Positions 21,035-33,850 of a DNA stretch of 64,000 nt are shown piece by piece. Origin of the DNA: Turbatrix aceti (lineage: Eukaryota; Nematoda; Chromadorea; Rhabditida; Panagrolaimidae); assembly GCA_963969345.1 (NCBI GenBank), contig OZ017770.1, positions 8,069,246-8,133,245 of the forward strand. The letters are read 5' to 3'. The translations under genes and the position numbers were made by a program. The stretch's first letter is position 1. The number at the start of each line of letters is the position of its first letter. The notes under the pieces were generated by a model. That model was not told where the DNA came from. It worked only from the letters and a program-made list of their open reading frames with translations, and searched no databases.

Positions 21035-21745
21035 AAACTAAATTTTGATTTCCTGCTGCTAATGAAAATTGTATATTGTCAAATGTTCAAGCTGCGTTTG
21101 ACACTATCAACGAAGTTGAAAAAAGCTTAAAGAATGTCACTCCAGAAAAAGTCCAAGATGAAGCGTAGTTAGAACTAATCAACAGAACTTGGGGTTTGTT
21201 GTTTTTTTGCAGCATTCTTTATTTTCTCACTTTTTTTTCAGAAAAAACATCCAATTATCAGTTTCGCGAAACGCTTGACAATTTTTTTCTTAAGTTCAAC
21301 GGCGATCCAGCCAAGTTCAAAACTTTCTGGACTGATTTTTCTTGCATTCACAATTCTCCTGACCTCAGTGATAAAGTTAAACTGGAAAAACTTTTTGCCC
21401 GTCTCCCTCAATCGAAGAACTCAAAGTTTTCGACATCAAACCAGAAAATTACAAATTAATTACTGCTCTACTTGTTGAAAAGTCGCTATTCCAGTGAATT
21501 CTTAGATACTTTCGAGTCTCTTTATACCTACGTCAGTCGACTGAAAGCTCTCGGATACGACATCGAGAACCCGGCATTTGGTAAAAGATAAAATTCGGCG
21601 AGTGGCAGAAGCCTTCCACTAAGTCAGCATATGAATCGCAGAAAGTCTGGAAAGGAATCAAACTTTTTTTTAAATTGTCTTTCTTTTTGTTTTTTTATGT
21701 TTTTTATTGTAATGCTTCTTGCTTACGACTTACAACGGAAAACAT
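21035..21745 (+). pseudogene. Decayed third copy of the DUF1759-TM gene
   Basis: The plus strand reads as a relative of copy B but is broken. The first-exon region has in-frame TGA and TAG codons near 21046 and 21166. The intron position and acceptor (TTTTTTTTCAG at about 21240) are retained. The Gag-like core is open for ~60 residues, then frameshifted near 21405, and a segment corresponding to the VEKYYNRNAEVK region is deleted at about 21480. A further deletion near 21580 precedes traces of the TM segment. Retained intron means that it arose by DNA duplication, in opposite orientation to A and B. Described as broken; not reconstructed. Confidence 0.75.
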
Positions 21746-22025
21746 TAAGTGCCAAAAGAAAAGTCCTATAGCAGTTTGCAGATGATCTACAACTACATAT
21801 GTAAACCAGCGTAACTATTTACATAAGTCCATTTTGCTATAGATTTTTTTGCCACCTGGCATAAAATTTTCTGAATTGATAGTTGTAATACAAAAGTGTG
21901 TGTTTTTTTGTAAGATGTTGTAATAAAAATTAACGCGATAGTAAAAAAGACTGCATTAAAAAAAATGAACAGAAACACATCGTAGAAAGTGTCGTAGATA
22001 AAAATACGGTGGCAACTACAAACCA

Positions 22026-22150
22026 ATTGGTTGTAGGTAGCAAATGAAAAACTAATTGGCAAAAAAGACTGGTAAACAGAGTAGTAGCAGGGTTCTGATA
22101 AACGGAGGTGCACGAGAGACAAGTCTCAATGGTTTGAGATTTCTTCAAAA
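22026..22150 (-). pseudogene. Decayed copy of the first exon of the Ir25a-like receptor
   Basis: The stretch TTGGTTGTAGGTAGCAAATG ... CTCAATGGTTTGAGATTT resembles 20785-20905 (signal-peptide exon and 5' flank of the receptor) along its length: shared AATTGGCAAAAA, GACTGG/GACCAGC, CAGAGTAGTAG/CACAGTTGTA, GTTCTGATAAA/ATTCTGACAAA. The order is collinear but the reading frame is lost. It lies beside the decayed DUF1759 copy, so one duplication may have moved both. Confidence 0.45.
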
Positions 22151-23162
22151 ATAAATTCATAAACTTGTTGCGATAATGAAGAAGCATTACTTTTGTTCGT
22201 GATTTTTCAATTGTGGTGTATTTTTTTTTGTTAAAATATATTTTTTTTAAATTTACAACATAAAAAATATCTTTTTGCGTTGCTGAATAATGCAAATTTA
22301 ATTATTTCGTTATCAGAAAATGTTTCGAGCTCCCGATGACTTGTTGGTATCGCAAGGAAAGTGACAATTCAAAAAGCAATGCAATTACACGTGTCTCTGA
22401 CATAATCACTTTTTTTCCGACACATCGTTTTTTTCCGGATAACAAAGAAAAAACAGTCACTGATTCATCATTCAGTCTACAATACACGCCTTGCCACGAC
22501 AAACCTTCTATTCTTTCTCAGCTGTTTACGGCGTCGCTAGTTGTGAAGCAATCAGATTGATTCATCGTTTTCGTCTTACTTTTCCTGTGAAACGTCTGCA
22601 TATTTTTTTGGGATATCATCAATATTTTATATGTATTTCCCATTGAGTTCAATCGGACTTTTTTGTGCAAATTGAAAAAAAAAGTGAGTTTATTTGCATT
22701 TGACCTCTGGCCAATGCAGCGTTTCTTCCATCCCGTCGGCGGTCGACGAACATAATTGCCGACATGGTCGGGGGAGGGGGCTTGGGCGCTGCGGTGTCTG
22801 GGTCCAAGGTCATGCTAGAAGTTGATTCTTTTTTTTTTTGCATTTTTTTTGCACTCCACTCCTGTATCCGACTTTGGCGCCACTCCGATTGTTTCCAGCT
22901 TGTGGAGTCGTTTTTTAATATAAGAGTGCACCACACCGCTGTTCCCGTTCCAGCTGACGCAATCTGCCTACACTGAACGAGCGGCGGCAAAAAAATAAAT
23001 ATCTTGTTGGAGTCTTTTTTCAATGGGCACTCCTTTCTGCTCCTTTCATTTTCTCTCTTCCGTGGTCAAAAATTTCGCACAATGTAGCCTAAAAAAATCA
23101 CTTTTACCTCATAAATGAGCGTTCCTATCACGTTTTAGGCCATGTCACTTGGCTAAGCCCCA
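22151..23162. other. Intergenic region left of the long inverted repeat
   Basis: No gene supported. A minus-strand frame at 22649-23023 has no domain and spans homopolymers. AT-rich with scattered T runs. Confidence 0.4.
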
Positions 23163-24282
23163 CTCGAGCACTACGCGAAAAAATCCCGACACGAAGCGCG
23201 TGCGCATTTTTGCGCGTTTTTTTGAAAGTGATGTCTATTTGGCGTCATTTTTCGGGTATTCATAATTTTTTCTTAGTTTTGCCATTCACCACTCTTAACA
23301 AGCAAAGTCCGACAATTCAAATGCATTTTTGACCTAATTGATAACTCATCAGAGCGCTGCGCTACAACGCAGAGAAAATGCTATTGCATGAAAAAACCGT
23401 TGTGCCTTTCTCAAAACTGGGAAAGTTATTCCGTATTTTGGCATTCTACGCACCTTCTACACACTCATTGATTAAGTTTGAGCCCATGGTGGTGATACTT
23501 GTATCGATCACTTTTGTGATATAACGGTTTACAATATGACCATTTTGGCGTGTGTCGTCGGGACCATCTGAGTACAGCGATAATGCCCCAAATGCATTTT
23601 ATTGTACTCATTTGGCCTCGGAGGGCTCAAATAACAAAAAAAACTAGCCATATATCACTAATCAATGATGCCTAAAGGCAAGGATACCCTATGGTAGAAC
23701 AAGGAACACTCTGCGCGCACGCGCGCATAGTGTTACCCTAGGTTTTTATGAAGCAAAAGGAGTACGTCGACGAGAACTTCAATATCACTATTGCCACTTA
23801 CTTTTTTTTGTTTTTTGAGCCCTCCGAGGCCAAATGAGTACAATAAAATGCATTTGGGGCATTATCGCTGTACTCAGATGGTCCCGACGACACACGCCAA
23901 AATGGTCATATTGTAAACCGTTATATCACAAAAGTGATCGATACAAGTATCACCACCATGGGCTCAAACTTAATCAATGAGTGTGTAGAAGGTGCGTAGA
24001 ATGCCAAAATACGGAATAACTTTCCCAGTTTTGAGAAAGGCACAACGGTTTTTTCATGCAATAGCATTTTCTCTGCGTTGTAGCGCAGCGCTCTGATGAG
24101 TTATCAATTAGGTCAAAAATGCATTTGAATTGTCGGACTTTGCTTGTTAAGAGTGGTGAATGGCAAAACTAAGAAAAAATTATGAATACCCGAAAAATGA
24201 CGCCAAATAGACATCACTTTCAAAAAAACGCGCAAAAATGCGCACGCGCTTCGTGTCGGGATTTTTTCGCGTAGTGCTCGAG
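23163..24282. repeat. 481-bp near-perfect inverted repeat with 158-bp spacer
   Basis: Left arm 23163-23643 and right arm 23802-24282 are reverse complements over their whole length; I read them side by side and saw essentially one mismatch, close to the spacer (CTCAAATAAC versus CTCAAAAAAC). Both outer ends are CTCGAG. The spacer holds a smaller GC palindrome (GCGCGCACGCGCGC near 23717-23730). The arms have no ORF of note, no transposase, and flanks show no obvious target duplication (AAGCCCCA left, ATAGCGCG right). Possible natures: foldback transposon, recent inverted duplication, hairpin RNA source, or assembly artefact. Confidence 0.93.
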
Positions 24283-25720
24283 ATAGCGCGTCGTTGCAAC
24301 ATTTTCACGTATACACCAGGGGACAAAGAGAAAAGAAGATGGGAGGCTGTGGGGGGGACATTGTTGCTTCTCACAGGGGAGAGGGGGGGGTTAGTTTTGT
24401 TCACGAGCGTTTCGACCTCTCCTCCGTCTGTTACGTGCGGACGAACGCAGCCAGGCGACTGGGCGTCCGGTGGTCACAGAACAGCGTGCCCGCTCTTTTT
24501 CCACGGCCACAATCCGCCGCACGTCGTAGTTTGTCTGCGTGCTCAGTTGGACGACGCTCAAGGGTTTTTCGGATAGCGCTCAGGCTTGCAAAGCAATACC
24601 GACTTTTTGAGCCTAAAAATTCGATTTGCACCTAATTAGACCGTGATTTTTTGTGATTTTTTTTGTTTTTTACAAATATGTTACATAGTTTTTTGTCACC
24701 TGATTTTTTGCACATTTTTTGTCTTCTACCGTCTCCGCTTTTTTTTGTAAAAAGCTTTACATAACTTTTTTCTGCTTTGTTTTATCGTTGTTTTTTTTTT
24801 TCAACCTTTTTACTGGAGGGACGGGAAGGAAGGTGATTATTGTCTTGATTGCAGCGTTATCATCAGGTGAAATGTGACTGGAAAAACTGCTGACGTTATC
24901 AGAAATTAGCATTTAAAATAGCAGGAACAGAAAGTTTGCACTTATTCCGCCTTGTTGTCTCGGGGCCTTGCTTTGCGCATTTTTTAAAACAATTTTTTTT
25001 AATACAGCGGGATCCTATGCGTTCGTTTTAGGAATAAAAAAAGAGAATATACTTGCTGTTTTACGACGGTTGACTGCATTTTGGAAGCTTTTATTTCAAG
25101 GACATTTTAAATGATTGTTTCCACGGGGAGTGCCACCAGTAAATACGTGTCACCGTTGACAGTAGGCATGTTGTTCGGGCGCGTTCCTTTTTTTTTCTAG
25201 CTTTGCCTATTACTGTCTAGCCTTTTTGTAACCATATGGGCTGACTTTTAAAGTGTCAAAAAAAAGTTAACAAATTAATACGAACAACGTGCGCGTGTTA
25301 TGAACTATATAGGTTTGCAGTCTGCGCGATCCATTGTAGCGCGTCTCGTCACCCTCGTTGCAAAGGCGAACCAACTGCACACTTTTCCCCTTCTTGCTCT
25401 TTCTTCCCTAAAGTTTGCGCTCAAGAAACAGCTGTAATCGGAATTTTGCCTCAAAAAACAACATAATTGTATAAACTTATAAATAATTTATTATCGAGGT
25501 CTGTCTCAGCTTTTTTCCAACAATTTGATGGTATTCATGTACAATATTGTTTACTTGTTGTGTCTAACCAAACTCCGGGAGTTGCGTTGTACGCACATGC
25601 GAACAAAAAGTTTTACTTGTGACAGTTGACCTCTCGGTAAATGTTTTAGGTAATAAAATACACCTGAGGTGCTTGGTGGAGGCGCAGACGGTTGAAACCA
25701 ACGGCTTATAAGATCTAAAT
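24283..25720. other. Upstream region of the AP-4 gene
   Basis: Non-coding by inspection. It has a G-rich patch near 24336-24395 (GGGGGGGACATTG, GAGAGGGGGGG), long T runs, and then the presumed promoter/5' UTR of the bHLH gene. Plus-strand frames at 24238-24635 start inside the inverted repeat and look fortuitous. Confidence 0.4.
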
Positions 25721-28579
25721 ATGGTTGCGGAAGAGGAAGTGCAGCTTGGCGGTAAGATTAGTTGCAACGAAGAAGAAGACGAGGAATGGCAGCAGGATCA
25801 TAATAGGTTGGTTTTTTTCCTATATTATGTCGTTTTTTTTGCATTAGTGAGCCAAAAAGTGTCGCGATTTTGTTTTGTCACTTGATAAGTTGTCAGTCGG
25901 GATTGCCTTTTCCCTGGTTTTCACGTTGAAAAAAAAAACGCATCAAGACTCGTCTGACTGAGAGGCTAACAGCTGGGAGTTAAAACAGTCGGTGTCGTCG
26001 TCAGCCGACGCTTTTTTTTTCTCCACTTACTCCCTTACTAGCCAGCCGTCTATATCGAAGACAACCGAAACGATAAATGCAAAAGGAACGACGACCCCGA
26101 CCAGGGGTGAAAGGGCATCACGGACAAACGGATGCGCTTGAAGGTCTTTTGTCAGTTTGGCGCACTTGTTCGGTTGTTCGCTTCCTGCTATAACTTTTTT
26201 TCACTGTTTTTTTCCGAGCATCCACGCAAAAAAAATATTACAGACGTATAGGACCACAAGGACACACATACCACTTTTTTTTCTTTTTTTCACGCAATGT
26301 TGGCTGACTTTAACTAAAAAATCCGTAATTTAGCGACCGAAATCGCGTACACTTACTTGGTAGTAATCATGGGTTAGTGGTGGTAAATAGTAGCTGGTTT
26401 TTGGTAGATGTGGAGACTCAGCTGTTGCTTTTACTCATTATGCTGCACTTAATGTCTTTTTGCCGCTTGCCTGCTGGCTCGAGGTCAAAAATCTGACTTT
26501 AATCTAAGCTTAAAACGAGGAACGAGCCGGCTGGTCCAACTAATCGGGTGTGTCTGGCGCCACAGTTGAGTTTAGCTTGCCGGTTGAATATTACATAAAA
26601 TAAAAAACTATGCAACGATATATTTTGCTTTCAATATGACACCAGAAACATTGCTCTGAGATGTTTTTGCTTTTGGCAATCATTCAACGCATTTTTACAT
26701 CTGTGAGCTTACTTCGACGCATTGTCTTGTAATCCGACGATAGTTGCAGAAAAAAAAAATAATGTGCAAATAGGAAGGATATTCCAAGCCCAGAGGGTTA
26801 TATTTGGAATTCATCAAACGTGACCGTAAAAGTGCAAGCCCTGGATGTTTTTGGCCTGAGTATAGTTAATTAATTATGCACGTTTGTAATTCGTAGCTTT
26901 TTGTTTGAACATGCTTTTGGTTAACTCTTGTCATTAATAATGCGACACTTTACATAGCCAACATGTGAGGATAGGGAACTTGCCTCTATCGGACAGCTGT
27001 TTTGTTGCCTTGTCATTCGTAGAATAAAAAAACAACAATCACAGATCATTTGCGTCTGATTGTAACGAAAGCAGTAAAAGCAGGACGACCGAACCGGAGA
27101 TAACTAAAACAAAAGAAAAGCGAACGGGAAATAAATAAATAACGAACTGCCAAGAAAAAAATTCTTATGTTAGCTTGCATTTCCTTTACAGCGATTCAAC
27201 TGAAGAACAATCTCCGCTGCACGCAGCTAGCGATAACAGCCTAAGCGGCAGCATCGTACAGGATGGTGACGTTGGCATGATAACGGATTCTATCAACGGC
27301 TCAACGCGAAATGGAAGCACGACACCGCTTGATGAAAGACGTCTTAGACGCCAAATAGCAAATTGCAACGAACGCCGACGCATGCAATCTATCAATGCCG
27401 GCTTTCAAGCTTTGCGTTCGTTATTGCCATTTAAAGACGGCGAAAAATTGTCCAAGGTGAGAAAAATGTCTGGAAAGTGCAAAAGGATTAAGCTTTGTTT
27501 GTTATTTCCAGGCCGCTATCCTGCAGCACACCGCTGATTACATCCAAACGCTGCAAGAGGTGCAAAGAAGATTCTCCGACGGGACTTCGACGACGACGTC
27601 TAGCAAACGACGTCGGGTTGACCCAAAAGTCGAACCGAAAACCGAAGTTATGGAATCTTCAATTCCGGTTATCCAGTCCCAGCCGGCTGTTTCTACCGTT
27701 CCCCTGGCCGACGTCAAAGATGTCCACCGAACCATCGAAAACCTTCAGACGGCGCTGTCGAAGGAACAAAGACTGCGTATCCTCTATGAACGGGAACTGC
27801 TGGACATGCGGGCACGAAACGCACAAGAAGCTAACAACCTGAATGTCTTCCGGACGGCTGCCAACATGCATTGTTAGTATTTTTTTGCAGTCAAATTTTT
27901 TTAACAATTTTTTTTAGCATTTTTAAATCCTCAGCCGAACTTGAGTTTCGACCAGGCCGCTTTGCCTCACACGGAATCGCCAACAATGTTGATATCGAAT
28001 CCACCGACGCAAACCGATCCCATTCTGTTTGCATCTCATTACAATAACGTGATCCTCAACGCTGCAGCTGCGGCTGCTGCTGCTGCTACCACTCCGCCAG
28101 AGTTGTCGGGAATGTCATCCTCCCAAATCTCACCTCATCACCACCAAACCGTCGCAACCAACCATACTGCCAACAGCAACAACACCACATCCTCCAATTC
28201 CTACCACCAGCCACCTGCTATGCACCATCATCCGCATCAGCATTGCCCTCATCCATTTGGTGATCTCGTGATGTCCACTCCCACTGGACTATCGTCTCCT
28301 GCCGCGGCCACCCGCATCATCCAAGAAACCAATGGAGCACGTACGCTGGCTACCTTTTCGCAACCATCTCCGCCATCTGAACTCCGACCACCGGTATCCC
28401 AGCCGCAACCTGCGGTAGCCGCTCCGACCGCTGCTGCTCCTCCGACATCGTTCTTCAACCAGCGCAACTTCCAGGCCTTTGTCGATGCTATTCGGCACAT
28501 TGAAGGCGGTCACGTGATGGCGCACGTTGCCAAACCGTCGTCTCCAACTTCTCATTCCAGTGACTTGCTTGTTCGTTAG
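25721..28579 (+). CDS. hlh-11: bHLH transcription factor AP-4 (TFAP4 / HLH-11)
   Basis: Four exons (25721-25806, 27192-27456, 27512-27872, 27918-28579) give 457 residues. The acidic N-terminus leads to the bHLH: basic region RRLRRQIANCNERRRMQSIN, helix 1 AGFQALRSLLP, loop KDGEKLSK and helix 2 AAILQHTADYIQTLQE. The NERRRMQ core and GEKLSKAAILQ are diagnostic of AP-4, which binds CAGCTG E-boxes as a homodimer. A later coiled-coil segment (DVHRTIENLQTALSKEQRLRILYERELL) matches the extra dimerisation helix of AP-4. The C-terminal half is disordered, rich in Ala, His, Pro and Ser (ten consecutive Ala, His-rich patch) and ends LLVR. The 1.4-kb first intron is long for this locus and is a candidate enhancer region. 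Confidence 0.95.
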
Positions 28580-29399
28580 CGAAACAGAACCAAAAAACTG
28601 AAAGGTTAGATACAGTCTAGGTAATCAGTGATGTCACTGTTGCCAGTTTGTCGGAGCCACGATGACTCTAGTTACTCTCTTTAGCATCGGTTATTCTTGT
28701 TTTTTTCTTCTAACATTCTCAATCTTGTTAAGTTTTTTTTTTCTCATTTTCTGGCAGTTTATTTAACTAGATAGCTTCTCAAAACAGTTGCAATTTCTTC
28801 TACCACTTTTTTTTCACAATTTTTGATAAAGTCATAGGTATCTCTATTTCTGCCCTGACTGCACATGCTTACTCTCTCGCTTGCAATCATTCTCTTTGAA
28901 CAAGTCTCAACTCTGTTTCGTATCGGCGATCAATCAGCCAATTTCTTCGTGTGTTATTTTCTAACCCGGTTACGACAAATTTTTAAATTTGCCTTATTTG
29001 GACTTTTCCCGTTAAACTTTTTTTTTCTACTTCAGTCCCGTTGTTGAATTCTTTGTTAACCGTTTAAAATATTTTTATTGCAGTCAACAGTGGTAGATGT
29101 TAGGATCTAATTATTTAAGGTCTCATCGAGGTTTCAATTTTTATTTTTGTTACAACACATTTTTCGCTCTCATATTTTCAATAACTGCCGATGTTTTTTT
29201 TCTGCGTCTGCGCTTCTGCAAAGAGATCAAACTGTTTTTTTTGGTCATTCCATCATGCTGCTGCAAAAACAGGCCCAAATCCGTAATAAAGCGTGCATCT
29301 GAACTTGGTTTGCCTGTCATCCGGCTGTGACCAACAAACTGTTTGTTGTTCATTATTTTAACAAATAAATGGTTCGTACACGAGCTTGTTGAGTGTTGG
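28580..29399. other. Interval between convergent AP-4 and SLC6 genes
   Basis: Mostly T-rich 3' UTR sequence of the AP-4 gene and the 3' end of the SLC6 gene. Small frames near 29097-29330 have no family signal. Confidence 0.4.
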
Positions 29400-32300
29400 C
29401 TACATCGGCGAAGCACTGCCGATTGGCTTTGGTCGTTTTAATTTCATGGGTTTTAAAAACTGAAAATTGAATGTTAATGACACGGAAATGAACGGAAATG
29501 ATATTAAATGTTAATGACACTTTGCAGACAGGCATTTTTTGTACGTAACCGACCTGTGATGAATTGTGATCCATTTCATTGGAACTGCTTCGAGCAATGT
29601 CGCACGATGCATCGTCAGATGGAGACGGCGTAAACTGTGTCGTATCATCGTCTAGAGACGTGTCACGGACGGGTGATGCACGCTCGATGATAACCGGAGT
29701 CGTGATATCGAGGTTAAGTGTGTCGTCAAAGGTTTTGTTGCGCTTTTGATCACTCCGATACGCTGCCCGCGTTTTTTTAGAACGATACTTGACCGTTGAT
29801 TTTCGATTGTTGTCAAATTCGTCGGCGACAGGTGGCGGTCCAAACAGGTTGAACGTGTTGTCGTCAGAGACGGACTTCGGGCTATCGTCGTCTAGAGTTT
29901 CTCTGCAAAATAAACCTGTTACTCAATTTGGCAGTCACTACCCTAGACTGATTACAACCTGTAGTCAATGACGAAGCGGGGACGTTCCGGTTCTTGGAGT
30001 TCTGGTGTTTTGGCGTGCTCACGCTCCCACGTAGCGAGACGTCCAGTCATACGCGTGTCGTTGAGGACGTCATCCCTTGAAGAACTCTTTCGCGAAGCAA
30101 GTTCAACCTCTTCCGCAGTTGCGAGCTCAATTGTAGTCAGATTCAACGATTCAGAAGACGTCTGATTTTTCCAGTTGTTCAGGCGACTACTCAGTTCGCT
30201 GTAACTGAAGTTGTCCGGAATATTTACCCGCACGTTGAAGTTCGATTTAGCCGAAGGACCCCTGGAGAGGGGATCTATGTACATGTAATCATTTTCAACG
30301 TCAATTTGGTGTTGTGGTTGCCTCATTTCGTCGTCTTTGGGCTGGTGACGCCAGTTGCTCGAATCAATGACCGAGGACAGTGGCTACAACCATTTCTTAT
30401 CTTTTTTTCTGCATTAAAAAATGCCTACCTTGTTGTTTTTCTGGGCTTCGTAGATAACGTATATGCTCGTTATGGGAACGATTATCAGAGGGCCAAGCAT
30501 GGTAATCCACGCAACCAACTCGTACGACCAGGGAAGAGTTGTGTTGTTGAACTGTACTCTGTGGTAGGAAGCCATTGACGAGATAAGCAGAACAGTCAGA
30601 ATTATCGGACTAAAAAAAGACCATGACCACCTGACATACGTCCCCGTGGGTCCAAAGAAGGTCTTCAGCTTCATGTACTTGTTCACGAGTTTGCTGTCTA
30701 TGAATGGCTCTGGCGACTTTTCAATTCTCAGCATGTCTTTGACGTCTTCCAGGAAATTTTTGACTCCTGAAGATTAATTCATTTCGTTGACAGCTGCTTG
30801 ATAAAATCATGGAAAGTCGTCATTTGCCTACGTTCGTACTGCTGATTTCAAAGACCAAAAATTGTTGTCAATTAAGCCTCACTTACCGTAAACATAGCAT
30901 ACAATAATAATTTGCAGCAAACTAAGAGTGAAAGAATTCCAGTTGGCATTGAGAAATTCTATTGCATGAAAAAAGTAAATACCTCCCTGTAATCAAAAGT
31001 TTGATAGTACTATTTAGAGCCCACAGGATAATCCGATATTCCCCTTACCTGGGTGCAGAATGGTAATCCGCCAACGAAGAAAAATATGCAAAGTCCGGCT
31101 AATAGCTGTTTTTCAAGCACTTTTGTTCGACTTCCAAATTGATTCATAATTGATGAGGCAATCATTTCTAGCCACGCAAATTCGGCGTCCAGTGATGACA
31201 GAATCAACATTGCAAAAAACAAAGCAGCCCAGAGGGGACCCCATTCCATGTAAGCCGGCACACCTGGATAAACCGTAAATGCCAGATAAAGCGATTCGTG
31301 TTCTGCAAACTTTTTTATAAAAAAAAATTAAAAATTTGTATCTTACTTAAAATTTCAGTCAGGCTTTTTTGTTGTACATTAGCCAGGAAACCAACGAATG
31401 AAAAAATGACCATGCCGCAGAGAACGCTTGTGATAGTATCTCTGAATTATGTAAATTGTAAAAAAAAATGGTTTTTGAGTTTAACATACAGGAAAACCAG
31501 CCAAAATGCATCACGATAAATATTATTGCGATATCGGCTGAAGCTTGCCATACTGATCAGTGGACCAGCATCAATGCCAAGGGAATAAAATACTTGTTCG
31601 CCTGCTGCTCTCCAGATCTATAAAAATATTTACATATTACGTATTGCGTATAACACAAATATAAAAACAATGCTTACTTGAATGTTCCAAAGCTTGCTGG
31701 TATCGGCATAAAAAAAAAACTTGAGTCCGTTGTGCGCTCCAGGAAGCGAAACTCCACGAAGAAGGAGGATAAAAAGCTAAAATAGCACATTGCCACAAGA
31801 ACATAACAAAAAAAGAACCAACCAAAAAATACGGAACAGTAGCAGTCAGCAGAACGGCTCCACCGATTGATCCTATGCCTTTAAAAACTCCAAAAAATAC
31901 AATTATCCACGAGATAGCAAGACATATGACTAGGTGATATTGGATATCGCCAATGTCAGGATGAGCTATCATCGTTCGATTTAGTACCTGATAGCTGAAA
32001 AATATTTTATCTAAAAATAATTTTTTTTTACTTAACAAAACTTACTGAAACCAGGATTCTGTCGATGTTAGAGACAAACTATGACTATAACAGCTGTCAT
32101 TGGAGTACAGATCGCAACAGTGAAATTTTTTTACCCATGCTAAAAATTTTATGCATATAATTTTTTTTTATAATTTCAAACCCTCGTCGCAAGTTGCCCA
32201 AGGTAGAGCAGTGTCTTGAAATAATGATTTTATGGAATACCAAAAATAATAAAGCGACCAGGCCACAATCACGTTGTAGTAGATAGAAACGGGAACTGCA

Positions 32301-33196
32301 AGCAAAACAAGAGCCCATCCGATTCCCGAGGCAATCGGCATCATCTTCCAGAAAGCACCGCTAACAGACAATCCCGCGTATTGGCCTATGCACATGTGCA
32401 TGTACACAAGTGGCATGCCGAATAAAAACAACGATATAAAATAGGGAATAAAAAATATTCCGCCATGCTGATAGACCATTGATGGAAATCTGAGGGTGTT
32501 GCCGACGCCGACGATAAAGCCAAGACAGGAAAGAAAAAATTCCATCTTTAATTTTGAATTGATTAAATTTTTTTTTTAGTTTGCTAATACCTGTGTTTTA
32601 AAAAGATCTCTGACTTCGTTGTGATTGTTATCCTGGGCTTCCTTTTCTGCGTTAAAGCAGAACAATTTCCACCATCGCCTGACATAATACGAATAAGCAT
32701 AAGAATATGTTACGTTGCGCTTTTGTTTTTCCTTTTTTCCAGGAGCTGGATTTGGAGCCGATCGAATCTGTTCCAAATTAAGGATCTGCGAAGACACGTT
32801 GTTTGAACTGCCAAATTTTTGCGTAATTATTTTGTCCGTCTCATCAATATAGCTGAGCACACGAACGTGTAACTGAGCGGCTCCAGTCTCGTTTGTGTCT
32901 AACAAGTGTCGCATGTTCAATATCATTGCATCGGTTTCCTGCGAATGAACAAAGTCACGATTAAAAAAACACCCAAAATCCTGTCTTCCTTTTTACGTTC
33001 ATTTAAAACATTCCATTGAAGAAAAAAATATGGATACACGTACCTTTGTGCGATCACTAAGCTCGGGATATTTTTTATGCGATGTATTTCTCTTGGCCAG
33101 ATTCTCGATAACCTGCCGAAGCGCAATTCTCCATTCATCGTTGTTGTCTGACGAGTTGCCCGCAGTTGGCGTCGTCGTTGACGTTTCACAATTCAT
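29400..33196 (-). CDS. SLC6 (sodium:neurotransmitter symporter family) transporter with long termini
   Basis: Fourteen exons (33044-33196, 32591-32938, 32182-32545, 32046-32139, 31823-31994, 31678-31776, 31490-31617, 31347-31441, 31049-31302, 30887-30986, 30429-30766, 29959-30383, 29554-29902, 29400-29459) sum in phase to 992 residues. TM1 carries LSCLGFIVGVGNTLRFPSMV and HGGIFFIPYF, a variant of the NVWRFP/NGGGAF signature. EL2 has Cys pairs (HCCDLYSNDSCYSHS). TM6 and following read YSLGIDAGPLISMASFSRYR and NNIYRDAF. The ~165-residue cytoplasmic N-tail and the ~260-residue C-tail, acidic and Ser/Thr-rich, are much longer than in mammalian carriers. Family members couple Na+ and often Cl- to uptake of amines, amino acids or related solutes; the substrate cannot be read here. 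It resembles the divergent nematode SNF transporters. Confidence 0.93.
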
Positions 33197-33850
33197 GGCC
33201 ACACAGACAAAATTTACATCCAGTCGGTCGGTCGATAAGTAATATAAAACCACCGTTGTTACGTCGTAAGACGTTGAACAACGCATCTTCGTTTTCCTGT
33301 GTCGTATAAACCGGTTTCACCCCTGTCAGACGCTCCCTGCGAGTTTTTATCACTTGATACCATTACTTTTTTTGTCAAAGAATTTGGATCTGCTTTTTTA
33401 CGGTTATGCAATATGTTGCAAGCCGGCTTGCAAAAAAAACAACAATAACAGAATCTGTAAGCCGATCGAGATGCAAGAACAATAAAATGATCGAAGACAT
33501 GCACAAGATACAGACGAGAGCTGAGAGCAATGAAAATTTTAGTGCAAAACTTTACGGTTGATATCTGTCTTCTATTTGCCAATTTGCAACGTCTTCATTA
33601 CGTTTACGTTGTCTTGGAGAGTGAAATTGAGGAGGCTATTCAACCTGTGAATGACCACGCTCGAGGTGGGCTTTACAAATAATGACGTGACCCGTTCCAA
33701 TGCAGGAAAACAGTATTGTATTTCGATGGGTCCCAATCGGGGGCAAAAACGATCACTTGAACACTCAAAAGCTGTATTCATTTCAATCCCTCCTAGAGAC
33801 GGATTTCAGGCTTCAGATTGTTCAATATATAAAAATTTTTCTACGTAAAC
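33197..33850. other. Divergent promoter interval
   Basis: Lies between the SLC6 gene (-) and the saposin-like gene (+), so it should carry both promoters. No ORF, RNA or repeat supported. Confidence 0.4.

Noticed and set aside
22649..23023. Minus-strand frame of 124 codons, Lys/Ser/Pro-rich
   Set aside because: No domain, no conserved motif, poor context, and it spans homopolymer runs; not supported as a gene.
24238..24635. Plus-strand frames of ~112 codons beside the long inverted repeat
   Set aside because: They begin inside the repeat arm, show no family features, and have no matching intron structure.
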